Below, one piece after another: positions 17,961-27,092 of a stretch of DNA of 64,000 nucleotides. The DNA comes from a bacterium (lineage in GTDB: Bacteria; Planctomycetota; Planctomycetia; Pirellulales; Pirellulaceae): positions 116,656-180,655 of the forward strand of contig JAUIGN010000013.1 in NCBI GenBank assembly GCA_030430075.1. Direction: 5' to 3'. The notes under the pieces were generated by a model. It saw only the letters and a program-made list of their open reading frames with translations. It was not told the DNA's origin and searched no databases. Numbering within the stretch: the first letter of the stretch is position 1; the number at the start of each line of letters is the position of its first letter. The position numbers and the translations under genes were made by a program.

Positions 17961-18596
17961 CTACGCCAGGGTCCTGCGCACCGCCCAAACCGCGGCTTGC
18001 GTGCGGTCGGTAACGCCGAGTTTCCGGAGGATGTGCTGCACGTGCTCCTTGACCGTCTCGTAGCTGATGTGAAGTTCTGTCGCAATTTGCTTGTTGGTCA
18101 AGCCCTTGGTCAACTCTGCCAGAACTTCACTCTCCCGCTGCGTGAGCGGGGCATCGATCTCGATTGTCCCCTCTTCGAGGTCGCCGGTCTGGGCAGGCCG
18201 GCGGGGTTTCTCTCGAACACCGGGCAGCTTTCCTGCTGCCGCGTGACGAATGGTCGCGAGCAATTCGGAAAGCGGCGCTTCCTTGTGAACATAGGCCGCC
18301 GCACCCAGCCGACTCGCCCGACCGGCAAACGTCGAGTTGAGGAAGCCGGAACAAAGAATCACCTTCACATGGGGCTGCTCTTCCCGCAACCGGCTGAGGG
18401 TCGCAAAACCATCCAAGGTGGGCATGACGACATCGATCAGCGCCACGTCCGGCTGCGTCTCCCGGGCCAGGCGCAGCGCTTCCACGCCATCACGGGCCTC
18501 GGCAACAATTTGAATGTCCGACTCCGCTTCCATCAGTAAACGGATACCGGCGCGGACGACGTCATGGTCGTCGCTGACTAACAGCCGAATTGGCAT
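17961..18596 (-). CDS. NarL/LuxR-type response regulator
   Basis: 211 residues from the ATG at 18596; the frame extends upstream but the receiver begins exactly at MPIRLLVSDDHDVVRAGI. Receiver: acidic pair near residue 9, phosphorylatable Asp in VALIDVVMPTLDG near 52, Lys in YVHKEAPLSEL near 103. A linker leads to a LuxR-type helix-turn-helix (LTQRESEVLAELTKGLTNKQ, then IATELHISYETVKEHVQHIL) at about 140-200. So it is a phosphorylation-controlled DNA-binding regulator. No histidine kinase is adjacent, so its partner is elsewhere. Its targets are unknown. Confidence 0.93.
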   Translation of the reverse strand: MPIRLLVSDDHDVVRAGIRLLMEAESDIQIVAEARDGVEALRLARETQPDVALIDVVMPTLDGFATLSRLREEQPHVKVILCSGFLNSTFAGRASRLGAAAYVHKEAPLSELLATIRHAAAGKLPGVREKPRRPAQTGDLEEGTIEIDAPLTQRESEVLAELTKGLTNKQIATELHISYETVKEHVQHILRKLGVTDRTQAAVWAVRRTLA

Positions 18597-18833
18597 TGAA
18601 GTGAGCCTCTCGTTCGATCGCCGGCCAAACAGGGAAGAAGCGGGCGACCAGATGCCTGAATAGGTTTGCCGCAATATTGCAAAACGACCCCAGGATTGAC
18701 ATGGTTCCATCTGGGGGCATGCGAGAAAAAAAGATGTTTTTCCGGCAAAAAACTACACAGCTGGCGGGGTGCGAATGGCATGAAACGACGCGGACCGCGC
18801 TTCAGTTCGGTTGCCCCACCCCACTTCCCGCCA

Positions 18834-19337
18834 TCAACGTGGGGGGGAGTCGCCCGGGCCGTCGTGCAGGTTCAGGCAGTAGTGAATCTGCCGGGCAACC
18901 TCGTGAAAGCCGATCGCCGGGTAGAGCGATTGGCCGATGGAATTCTGATCCAAGGTCTCGATCCGCGCTTGGGTCATCTGATGCCGGCGGAAGTGATCGA
19001 GTGCCCGTTCGATCAGACCTCGACCGATCCCTTGCCCACGACACGCTTGATCGACGGCCAAATTGGGGATAAACCCCTGCCCCGCTCGACGGTCCATCCA
19101 TGTGGACACATAGCCAACAATCTGCCGCTCAACCTCGGCAACCAGAATCGTTGCCTCGGGACGTTTTAGATCGGTATCGAGATGCCCCGCTTTACGCTCC
19201 TGCCATGACAGCCGGGCGACGGGGCCCAACAGGTCGTCAGTGTTGCGGTCGATCGACACGCCGTCGAAGGCTGCCACCGTAATCTCCTTGATGCGGGGCA
19301 GATCCTCGCTGCAATACTCGCGGTAAACGACGTCCAT
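18834..19337 (-). CDS. GNAT-family N-acetyltransferase
   Basis: 167 residues from the ATG at 19337; the upstream extension lacks support. The GNAT fold is visible: YREYCSEDLPRIKEITVAAF, the beta4 strand EATILVAEVERQIVGYVSTW, motif A LAVDQACRGQGIGRGLIERAL (acetyl-CoA pyrophosphate loop near residue 100), and motif B QNSIGQSLYPAIGFHEVARQ. These enzymes transfer an acetyl group from acetyl-CoA to an amine. The acceptor is not predictable. The gene sits alone between two minus-strand genes. Confidence 0.87.
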   Translation of the reverse strand: MDVVYREYCSEDLPRIKEITVAAFDGVSIDRNTDDLLGPVARLSWQERKAGHLDTDLKRPEATILVAEVERQIVGYVSTWMDRRAGQGFIPNLAVDQACRGQGIGRGLIERALDHFRRHQMTQARIETLDQNSIGQSLYPAIGFHEVARQIHYCLNLHDGPGDSPPR

Positions 19338-19416
19338 GGGTTGTTCAATCCGAGCCGTATTTGCGAATTGTAGTGCAGAGCAGTGCAAGTGGCCCTGGTA
19401 GGCGACGGTCGTGCGG

Positions 19417-22400
19417 TTACTCCTGGCGCACCTCGATCGCGCTCAGATGCGGCAGCGATTTTCCCTTCGAGGCGATCTCCAACAGCAGGTCGTCCTTGAC
19501 CGTGACCCCGGTAAACTCCTGCACGTGGACATTTCCGTTCCCATTGAGCGCAGCGCCGATATCCAGCGAATCGGCGACCTCGTTTCCCTGAAGCCTCACA
19601 TCGCACACCACTTCTCCCGGACCGCACTGGTCGAGCTGAGCGAAGTAGAGCTTAACCGTGTAGTCCGCCGGCCGGTCATCCTTACCACGGAGGGTGATCT
19701 GGCAGCGATCCAGTCCACGGTACCCGCTGGAAATCACCCACGGCGTATCAGCCCCTTCAATCGCCTGACTTTCGATGTTGAACGCGTAAGTGCCACCCCC
19801 TTCGGCCAGTTTGGGCTTGATATCGAACGTGTACTCCAGCCGCCCGACCGTCTTGGGGCGAGGGTAGGCGAGCCACAGGGTTCCGAACCCGTCGCGCCGG
19901 TCGCCGGGAGCACCGAGGTTAATCGCCATGTGCTGCACGGGCGTGCCGGTGTTGCCCAGGCTGGCAATCTTCCAGGAATCCGCATCCGCCCGCGGCTCCA
20001 TCACGATCGTGGCGGCGATCGAGAACTGGCAGACACATCCGGCGCTCGCTTCAGGCACCATCAACAATCCGTTGCCGGGAATGGCATTGACCCAGCATCC
20101 CATCCGTTGGCCGGCAAAGTGGCTGACGCCGCTGTCCGAATAGAGATCGTAATAGCTGGTGAAGCCACTGCGGAAGAAGAGCGTATTCGGTGTTGCCGTG
20201 ATCATGCCACAATGGTGTCCGGGTCGGCTGAACTGCCATTTGGCGAGTTCGCCGGTCAACGGATGCTCGCGCTGTTTCTCTGCACCGGTGTGCAGATCGA
20301 ACGACCACGGTTCGGCGATAATCTGTTCTTCCACAATGATGGGCCGGTGTCGGTAATTGGCGTCCTTGGCCCACAGCTTGTCACCGGTCTCCGCTTCCAG
20401 CACCAAGAGCCTCCGCTTGCTGAATTGGCCCGAAAGGAATTGCCGCCAGTAATGGCCGTTGGCATTCGCGCCGCAAATCAGCACGTGTCCGTCCTGATAC
20501 ATCAGGGTCAACTGGCCGCCACCGATTCCTACGTAGCTGCAGTCGGTGACATCGACCGGAACCGACCACGCCTGTTGGCCCGTCTCGGCATTCAGGGCAA
20601 CCGCCAGGCGAATGTCGTACGCTTTCAGCTCGGCTTCTTTCCGCTTGGCCTCTTCCGGCGGCAGGTCTTTCAGAGCGGTTTTGTCTTCGCGGAGGAGCGC
20701 ATCGCGTTGCTGCTGCGAGATCGAGCTGTCGATCATGAAGACCTGGCCGTCACCGACGGCAATCGTAACGTGCAGAATGTTCTTGCCGCGGTAGATCCAG
20801 CGCTGTTTTCCGGTCGCCACGTCGATGGCGAAGATCGCGTGCGTCGTGTTCGCGACCGTGTGGCCGCGGCGGCGCAACGAGCGTTCCAGTTCCTTGCGAA
20901 CCGTGCTGGTCCCGAGCAGGAGTCCATTGTAGTAGCCGACATAGCCCCACACGCGCGGGACGCCGTCGTCCGCTTGAGGTGCTTTATGCACGCGCCGCAC
21001 CTTTCCGGTGGCCGCGTCGATTTCGGTACAAACATCGTCGGTGGCCACGAACAGCGCTTCATCGCTGGCCGCCAGGTTACTGGTTTCTTCGTTGTTGAAC
21101 ACGCCCGTCCGCAGCGCACCGGGGTTTTTGTATTCCCAGAGGAACGTCCCGTTGTACGCGTCGTAACAGAGGATGCTCTCAATGCCTTGGATGAACATCC
21201 GGCCGTAGGTCGATAACGGGGCAGCCGCCGCCTCATGGCGGTTGACCATCGACGCCGGTCCAGGATCGCCGTACCATAAGACCCCCATGCCGCCCTTGAC
21301 CCGGTAATCCTGACTGGTCGATGTGTTGGCGACGTCTCCGTACTGGTGCGACCAGTTGCCGGCACCGGGCAGCGCGCCCCGCGTGGCGACCAGGTAGTGG
21401 TCATCCTCGACTGTCGCCTCGGTGCGGATATTCAGCTTTTCCAGCCAGGGCTGCAGCGTGTCGGTCGTCCAGCCAGCCGAGTAGCCGGGCGCTGTCGAAG
21501 GGCCGCCGAAACAGAGCACGCCGCCGCAGGGCTTGATCCGCCGCGCCACCTGGCCGGGACTGACGGGAGGTTTACCGGTCAACAGCAGTGAATCCGAGAC
21601 AACCAGGTTCGCAAAATAATTGGAGACCGGCATGCGGGCCGGATCGGCGTGTACGATCAGCACCCGGTTTCCATAAATGCCGGCCCGATCCAGGGCCTCC
21701 CGAGCGGCCCGTACTTTCTCCGCCCGGGGCTCGATGCCAACAATCTTCAGATTCGACTTTCTGGCCAGCTCGTAGGCCAGGCGTCCCTCTTCGCTGCCGA
21801 CCACCAGGCAGAAGCCGCGCGTGATCTTGGTTCGTGCGAGAATCTCCTCCGCCGCCGTTGCGTACATCGACGTCAGCTCGTCCTCGGCGAACACCGGCTT
21901 GTCGTCGGTTGGCGGCAGCGTAGCGACTTCCGCGGGCGAGGATTCTTCGCGAGCCCCAAAGGCGTAGATCTTCCCGTGCGACGTGCTGACAAACAGCCGA
22001 CCACCGGCCGTCGCCAGGCCGCTCGCTTCGCCGGCCGTTTCCGCCTCCCAAAGCCGCTCGCCACGTTCCGCCGACAAGGTCAGCACTTTTCCGTCACCGC
22101 CAACAACGACGACGTTACCAGCGACGATCAAGGACGAGTCGGCATTCGAGTTTGTGCTCCAGAGCGTGCCAACCTCGGAAAGGGCCGCAATCTTGGCGGT
22201 CAATTCTCCGTTTTGCTTATCAAACTCGGCCCGCTTCATGCTGCTCCGTTTCCGAGACAAACTGTATTGCTGCAAATTGAGCTGCTGGCGTTCCACGGTA
22301 GCTGCCGTGTGCTTGCCTCGATCCAGGGCGGCAACTCGGGTGCCGGTCGCAACGAAGCCCCGGTTTCCCGAGATCGCCAGTTGGCGTCCGTCGATCCAGG

Positions 22401-23331
22401 CGTGCCCGGTTGCACCCGTCTTCTGATCCAAGGCCAGAAAGTGGTGCGGACCGGACGAGTAGATCTGGCCGTCCGCGAGGACCGCCTTGTAGCCGCCGAC
22501 AACACCGCCCGCCGTGGTTCTCCAGCTATGCGTGCGGTGGTGAATTTGTTCGCCGGTATGCTTGTCGAAGGCCGCCGGCAGGGCACGGCCGGACGGTACG
22601 AACAGCAGTTCGTCGTTGCAGAGCAGCGTCCCCTGGGGCGAGAGCGGATTTCGGCCCGCGTCCTCCTGGCTGATCCGATCGTTCTTCCAGACCAGTTCGC
22701 CGGTGACAGCATCCACCGCCATCAAGTAGACCGTTTCGTGCGGAAACACGCCGGCGCCGAAGTAGGCCACACCATCGTCGACCAGGACGCCAGTGCGCAC
22801 CGGCCAGCGTGAGATCATCTGGCCGCGTGCCAAGAGACGCTCGTCGCGCGGACCGGCGCGCAGGGACCAGATCGGCTGTCCCGAGTCCGCATCGAGGCAG
22901 TACACAAACCCGTCGTCCGATCCCACGTAAACACGATTGTCCCAGACGGTTGGCGGCAGGCGAATCGCCCCGTCCGTGAAGAACCGCCAGACAAGTTTGC
23001 CGGTTGCCGCCTCCATGCAGCGGACCTGATGGTCCACGGACGAACCGAAGTAAATGCGGTCCCCCACCGCGACCACGTCGAGCCCCTTGTCGTAGGCGAC
23101 GCGGTTGCGCATCAGCTTTCCCTCGATCGGCGCGTCGCGGGGCCCCGCCCACGCCAACTCCGGTCGGGCGGGTGCCGAATAGACCCATTTCAATTCAAGC
23201 TGGCTCGGCAGAGACGCGTCGGTCGCCCCGGTCCGAGCATTGTCGCCAAGCTGTGTCGGCCAGTCGGCCTGAGCGGTGGGGGTGAGGGCCAGGCAGACCA
23301 ACATCACAATCAGGCAGCAGGGAATACGCAT
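19417..23331 (-). CDS. Exported PQQ-type beta-propeller protein with embedded methyltransferase-like and malectin-like domains
   Basis: 1304 residues from the ATG at 23331, which follows AGGA and begins a signal peptide (RIPCCLIVMLVCLALTPTAQA). Residues about 30-480 hold PQQ-type propeller blades (GKLVWRFFTDGAIRLPP, VYVGSDDGFVYCLDADSGQP). At about 500-615 is an alpha/beta domain that reads as a class I SAM-methyltransferase fold: FCLVVGSEEGRLAYELA, VGIEPRAEKVRAAREAL, VLIVHADPARMPV, NLVVSDSLLL. More propeller blades follow to about 1150 (TGKQRWIYRGKNI, TGQQAWSVPVDVTDC). The last 130 residues are a beta-sandwich resembling malectin/NPCBM carbohydrate-binding domains (YTVKLYFAQLDQCGPGEVV, ending LPHLSAIEVRQE). 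Most likely periplasmic or surface-bound. Catalysis is uncertain, as SAM is not normally available outside the cytoplasm. Confidence 0.75.
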   Translation of the reverse strand: MRIPCCLIVMLVCLALTPTAQADWPTQLGDNARTGATDASLPSQLELKWVYSAPARPELAWAGPRDAPIEGKLMRNRVAYDKGLDVVAVGDRIYFGSSVDHQVRCMEAATGKLVWRFFTDGAIRLPPTVWDNRVYVGSDDGFVYCLDADSGQPIWSLRAGPRDERLLARGQMISRWPVRTGVLVDDGVAYFGAGVFPHETVYLMAVDAVTGELVWKNDRISQEDAGRNPLSPQGTLLCNDELLFVPSGRALPAAFDKHTGEQIHHRTHSWRTTAGGVVGGYKAVLADGQIYSSGPHHFLALDQKTGATGHAWIDGRQLAISGNRGFVATGTRVAALDRGKHTAATVERQQLNLQQYSLSRKRSSMKRAEFDKQNGELTAKIAALSEVGTLWSTNSNADSSLIVAGNVVVVGGDGKVLTLSAERGERLWEAETAGEASGLATAGGRLFVSTSHGKIYAFGAREESSPAEVATLPPTDDKPVFAEDELTSMYATAAEEILARTKITRGFCLVVGSEEGRLAYELARKSNLKIVGIEPRAEKVRAAREALDRAGIYGNRVLIVHADPARMPVSNYFANLVVSDSLLLTGKPPVSPGQVARRIKPCGGVLCFGGPSTAPGYSAGWTTDTLQPWLEKLNIRTEATVEDDHYLVATRGALPGAGNWSHQYGDVANTSTSQDYRVKGGMGVLWYGDPGPASMVNRHEAAAAPLSTYGRMFIQGIESILCYDAYNGTFLWEYKNPGALRTGVFNNEETSNLAASDEALFVATDDVCTEIDAATGKVRRVHKAPQADDGVPRVWGYVGYYNGLLLGTSTVRKELERSLRRRGHTVANTTHAIFAIDVATGKQRWIYRGKNILHVTIAVGDGQVFMIDSSISQQQRDALLREDKTALKDLPPEEAKRKEAELKAYDIRLAVALNAETGQQAWSVPVDVTDCSYVGIGGGQLTLMYQDGHVLICGANANGHYWRQFLSGQFSKRRLLVLEAETGDKLWAKDANYRHRPIIVEEQIIAEPWSFDLHTGAEKQREHPLTGELAKWQFSRPGHHCGMITATPNTLFFRSGFTSYYDLYSDSGVSHFAGQRMGCWVNAIPGNGLLMVPEASAGCVCQFSIAATIVMEPRADADSWKIASLGNTGTPVQHMAINLGAPGDRRDGFGTLWLAYPRPKTVGRLEYTFDIKPKLAEGGGTYAFNIESQAIEGADTPWVISSGYRGLDRCQITLRGKDDRPADYTVKLYFAQLDQCGPGEVVCDVRLQGNEVADSLDIGAALNGNGNVHVQEFTGVTVKDDLLLEIASKGKSLPHLSAIEVRQE

Positions 23332-23478
23332 TGCGAAGTCCTGGGTTGACGTGGAGGGAAAAATCGATTGTCGGCAGGAACGTCCGGCCCGCATTCTAGC
23401 GAACCGGGGCCGGTGAGGTAAATCAATTTCCTGCCGCCCTTGGCGCAGCGGCCGGGCAATTCGAAACATGACGCATGA

Positions 23479-24933
23479 TCAGTGCAGGACAGGGCAGACA
23501 TCGAACCATTGCCGGCCGTCCGCGGCCATCCACTCGGTGCACCCTGACGGGCCCCACATCCCCAGAGGATAGCTCTCCAGGGGCGGAGCGTCGCCTGCCT
23601 GCCAGGCGTGAATGAACGGATCAATGACCCCCCAAGCCAGCTCCACTTCGTCGCTGCGCGCGAACAGGCTGGCATCGCCGGTCATTGCATCGAGCAACAA
23701 GCGTTGATAAGCGTCCGGGATCGATTTTGAGAACTGGTCCGCAAAGCGAAAGTCCAGGTCGGTCGTCCGCAATTGCATTCCGGCGTCCGGAATCTTCGTC
23801 TGAAAATGCAGTTGGATTCCCTCCGCGGGCTGGATCTGAATCACCAACTGGTTCGCATCCATCGTCTGCTTCGTCCGGTTGTTGAACAACACGTGGGGCG
23901 GCCTGCGGAACTGGATCACGATCTGCGTGGTTCGGCATGACATCGCCTTGCCGCTGCGGAGGTAGAAGGGAACTTCTTTCCACCGCCAGTTGTCGATGTG
24001 CAGTTTGAGCGCGGCGAACGTGGCGGTCCGGCTGTCGCTCGGTACACCCGGCTCGTCCAAGTATCCTTCGTAGCGGCCTCGTTGCGACGATTGGGCAAAG
24101 GTGCCCGGCGCCACCGGGCGGACCGCCTGCAAGACCTTGACCTTTTCATCGCGCACGAATTTGGCCTCGTAACGAACGGGCGCCTCCATCGCCGTGATCA
24201 TCATGAGCTGGAGCAGGTGGTTTTGGAACATGTCGCGCAATACGCCGGCCGTGTCGTAGTAACCGCCCCGCCGCCCGACCGCGACCTCTTCGGCGACCGT
24301 GATTTGCACATGATCGATGTAGTTCCGGTTCCACAGCGGTTCGAAGATGCTGTTGGCAAAACGCAACACCAGCAGGTTCTGCACTGACTCCTTGCCCAGG
24401 TAGTGATCGATGCGGTAGATCTGATCTTCGTCGAAGACACCATGGGCGACGGCATTCAGCCGTTCGGCCGAGTGGCGATCCGTGCCGAACGGTTTCTCGA
24501 TCACGATTCGGCGAGGATGCTCGTTCTCGTTCGCCAGTCCGGCGACACCCAGGTGCTGGATCGCCTGCGCGTACAAGGATGGCGCCGTCGATAAGTAGAA
24601 AACTCTTGTGGCGCCCGTTTCCCCTTCGAGTGAATTCAAGAAGTCTGCCAGCCGCACGAAGTCGTCGGACGCAGTAATGTCCAACGTCGTGTAGTGCAGA
24701 CACGGCGCGAACGACGACCATTGCTCGGCGGAAAATGCGTCGCCCAGGTACTTGCGCGTTGATTCCTCGAGCGAATGACGCCACTCCTCATCGCTGAATT
24801 CGGTGCGCGCCAGCCCGACGACCCTGGTGTCGGGGGGCAGCCGTCCCTTCTGGAAAAGTTGAAAAATCGCGGGAATCAGCTTTCGACTGGTCAGGTCGCC
24901 CGATGCACCTAAGATCGCGATTGTATGTGCCAT
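23479..24933 (-). CDS. zwf: Glucose-6-phosphate 1-dehydrogenase
   Basis: 484 residues from the ATG at 24933, where the protein begins TIAILGASGDLTSRKLIPAI, the NAD(P)-binding GxSGDL motif. An upstream in-frame ATG adds 19 residues that do not look conserved. The active-site signature YRIDHYLGKESVQNLLVLRF is intact near residue 173, as are EKPFGTD and the C-terminal barrel (EVPFYLRSGKAM, IQPAEGIQL). It oxidises glucose 6-phosphate to 6-phosphogluconolactone, the entry to the oxidative pentose phosphate pathway; gnd, the third step, is about 24 kb away. Length is normal. Gene is followed 148 bases later by the PQQ-propeller fusion on the same strand. Confidence 0.96.
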   Translation of the reverse strand: MAHTIAILGASGDLTSRKLIPAIFQLFQKGRLPPDTRVVGLARTEFSDEEWRHSLEESTRKYLGDAFSAEQWSSFAPCLHYTTLDITASDDFVRLADFLNSLEGETGATRVFYLSTAPSLYAQAIQHLGVAGLANENEHPRRIVIEKPFGTDRHSAERLNAVAHGVFDEDQIYRIDHYLGKESVQNLLVLRFANSIFEPLWNRNYIDHVQITVAEEVAVGRRGGYYDTAGVLRDMFQNHLLQLMMITAMEAPVRYEAKFVRDEKVKVLQAVRPVAPGTFAQSSQRGRYEGYLDEPGVPSDSRTATFAALKLHIDNWRWKEVPFYLRSGKAMSCRTTQIVIQFRRPPHVLFNNRTKQTMDANQLVIQIQPAEGIQLHFQTKIPDAGMQLRTTDLDFRFADQFSKSIPDAYQRLLLDAMTGDASLFARSDEVELAWGVIDPFIHAWQAGDAPPLESYPLGMWGPSGCTEWMAADGRQWFDVCPVLH

Positions 24934-25306
24934 CACTGGACTCGAAATGGTGGGGGCCGCGAGGTTCGGTTGCCAGAACTTGCTCGACAACCGACAACAT
25001 ATTCGGCCAAATTCGGCCGCACGCTGATTTTAGCCGAGCGGCCGGGAGAGCCACACCCGGCAGCAGATGGTCAATTTTCGACAAAAGTGAGAACCATTCT
25101 CCGTCCGCCTCGTCTATCTAAGGAACGCGGGAAAGATGGAGTTGTCTTCTTCCTCGCGCAAACGCCGCCGGCCGCCGTTCGTTCCTCGATCGAGGCGTGC
25201 TGCGACGGCACAACTGAGGTCTTGCTGGTTGCCGTGTTCCTAGAGAATGCGGGAGCACCACCCGCCCTGATAGCTGGCATCCCAACCGTCCAACCGTGGA
25301 GAACCA
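24934..25306. other. Divergent intergenic gap, no gene seen
   Basis: Between the divergent starts of zwf and the orphan receiver. Short frames here look like chance. It must hold both promoters, but no clear -35/-10 pair was found. GTGGAG lies just before the receiver ATG as a ribosome-binding site. Confidence 0.4.
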
Positions 25307-25771
25307 ATGTCATTTTCAGAATTGAACCTGAAGGCAGGACTTCCACACGCGTTGGTTGCGGAAGACAGCTTGATCCATCAACGGCTGGCCAGAAGTATCC
25401 TTGCCCAGCGAGGCTTTCTTGTGACCGTGGTGAACAACGGCCACGAAGCCGTTGTGGCGACGCGCGGCGTTAATTTCGATCTGATCTTGATGGATATCGA
25501 AATGCCGGTCCTGGACGGTTGTGCCGCTGCGCGTCAGATTCGTTTCCAACAAGCGGCGAACCAACCGCGAGTGCCGATCGTCGCCGTGACGTCGCTGGAC
25601 GATCGTCAGCGGGTCCTCGCTGCAGGGATGGATGCCCATCTGGCAAAGCCGCTGGCGGCAGACCGGCTCGACCGGGTGCTCGAGGAACTGGTCTGCGATT
25701 CCGCGTGCACGCAACAACGAGGCAAGGACGTCCGCACATCCGCGGGGATGCAATGTGTGGGTGGCCGCTGA
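25307..25771 (+). CDS. Single-domain response regulator (CheY-like receiver)
   Basis: 154 residues. The receiver domain fills residues about 14-130: acidic pair in HALVAEDSLIHQRLARSIL, phospho-acceptor Asp in FDLILMDIEMPVLDGCAA near 61, Thr/Ser in VPIVAVTSLDDRQRVL and Lys in AHLAKPLAADRLDRVL. No output domain follows; the last 25 residues are polar and unconserved. The sequence resembles receivers of hybrid kinases (DIEMPVLDG). It probably acts by protein contact or as a phosphorelay intermediate. No kinase lies in the window. Good ribosome-binding site (GGAG) before the ATG. Confidence 0.9.
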   Translation: MSFSELNLKAGLPHALVAEDSLIHQRLARSILAQRGFLVTVVNNGHEAVVATRGVNFDLILMDIEMPVLDGCAAARQIRFQQAANQPRVPIVAVTSLDDRQRVLAAGMDAHLAKPLAADRLDRVLEELVCDSACTQQRGKDVRTSAGMQCVGGR

Positions 25772-25807
25772 GGTCTGGTTCGCATCACAGGGCCGGTGGC
25801 ACGACAA

Positions 25808-25820
25808 CATGCACAGCATG
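25808..25820. repeat. Short hairpin CATGC-ACA-GCATG (dispersed element, copy 2)
   Basis: A 5-base stem with 3-base loop and downstream bases (GCATGGCTTACCGG) that resemble those next to the other two copies (GCATGACCTACGG at 55555; reverse strand of 6517). It is a weaker, diverged copy. Confidence 0.45.
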
Positions 25821-26008
25821 GCTTACCGGACTTTCGCTCCGCGGGCGATTCGCGCCGACGTAGCGTGGTGGCTGTCTCGCCGGACAGGTGTTGTTTCCGC
25901 GATCAGCAGCCGATAGCATTCGTGGCAACCTCCAAGGTGGAGGGCGCCGCGGCGACGCACGGCGTGCCTCGGTGATGAAACGCAACTTTACCAAAGCGTG
26001 CCGGCCCC

Positions 26009-26938
26009 ATGACTGATTTGCCCGAACCTGCCTGGTCCATTTCCGAGCCGGATCTGCCATCGATCTTCGCGAAACACGCGGCGCCTCTCGATGCGCTGGC
26101 TGCCGGCAAGGTGCCGGCATTGGTCCTGCGGCAGGCGTTTCCGCAATCGGCCTGCCAGCGGCTGGTTGCCAAGTTGATTACCGACGAACTGCTGTTCGAT
26201 CCGCACCAACCGGTCCCTGCCAAGTTCGCCGAGCAGGCGGTTCCGGAAGGATATTTTCGCGAAGGTCGCGAAGGGGACGGGGAAAAGGTCTGGCAAACGG
26301 CGACCTCTGGGGCGAAAAAGCGGATCGATATTGGTAGCAGCCTGGGCTACCGGGGCTCGAATCGGGAAGCCTTTTTCGCCCATGCGGATCAGACGCGCCG
26401 ATTGTTTCGCACGTTGTTTGCCCCAAATGAAGACCCGGTCGAGTTGCTCTACGCGACATTGACCGCGTTGTCGCGAAACAAACGCGCGGTCACGGCCTAC
26501 GAAGCGGACGGCCGCACCTACGGCCCGGCGATCATTCGCGCCCACTACGGGGGCTACGAATACGCGCCCCATTTTGACTCGGTGCGTCTCCGCGAGAAAC
26601 GAGTCGACTATGCCGTCCACGAATTCGACCACCAGTTTGCCGGTGTGCTGGTGCTGCAAAACACACAGCTCGACGATCGCACGGCCCAATGCGTGCTGCA
26701 CCGCTGCCTGTGGGAGCCCGACATCGATCCGCATCTGCGGAAGGGGACCTTTCATCAGTACGCCGCCGAGCATGACATCGATCACGTCCAGGTCGTGCTG
26801 GAACCGGGCGACCTGTATTTCTTTAACACGCGCGCCATCCACGAAGTGCCCGGCGTGGCGGGTGACTTACCACGCATCGTCGTGGCGACCTTCATCGGCT
26901 ACAGTGCCGACCGCGATGAAATCTTCGTCTGGTCATAA
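26009..26938 (+). CDS. 2-oxoglutarate/Fe(II)-dependent dioxygenase (prolyl-4-hydroxylase-like)
   Basis: 309 residues. The double-stranded beta-helix motifs are YAPHFDSVRL (the HxD iron pair near residue 188), FAGVLVLQNTQLDD, LEPGDLYFFNTRAIHEVPGV (distal iron His near 277) and LPRIVVATFIGYS (Arg for 2-oxoglutarate near 288). All three iron ligands are present, so an active hydroxylase-type enzyme is likely. The N-terminal 150 residues are less typical and may define substrate. No signal peptide, so cytosolic. The substrate could be a protein side chain or a small molecule. Confidence 0.82.
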   Translation: MTDLPEPAWSISEPDLPSIFAKHAAPLDALAAGKVPALVLRQAFPQSACQRLVAKLITDELLFDPHQPVPAKFAEQAVPEGYFREGREGDGEKVWQTATSGAKKRIDIGSSLGYRGSNREAFFAHADQTRRLFRTLFAPNEDPVELLYATLTALSRNKRAVTAYEADGRTYGPAIIRAHYGGYEYAPHFDSVRLREKRVDYAVHEFDHQFAGVLVLQNTQLDDRTAQCVLHRCLWEPDIDPHLRKGTFHQYAAEHDIDHVQVVLEPGDLYFFNTRAIHEVPGVAGDLPRIVVATFIGYSADRDEIFVWS

Positions 26939-27092
26939 CGGACCAGGGCGATGTCACCGTGCCGTCAGGCTCACGTCGCACCTGGCCAACGGCGTCCGTT
27001 CCGCAGGCGTCATCCGGCCGCTGCAGACTGGGCCGTCCGGCAGCGAATCAGCCTGGTGAGTCAACCCGCGGGGCGATTGGTCCGACGCAGGA

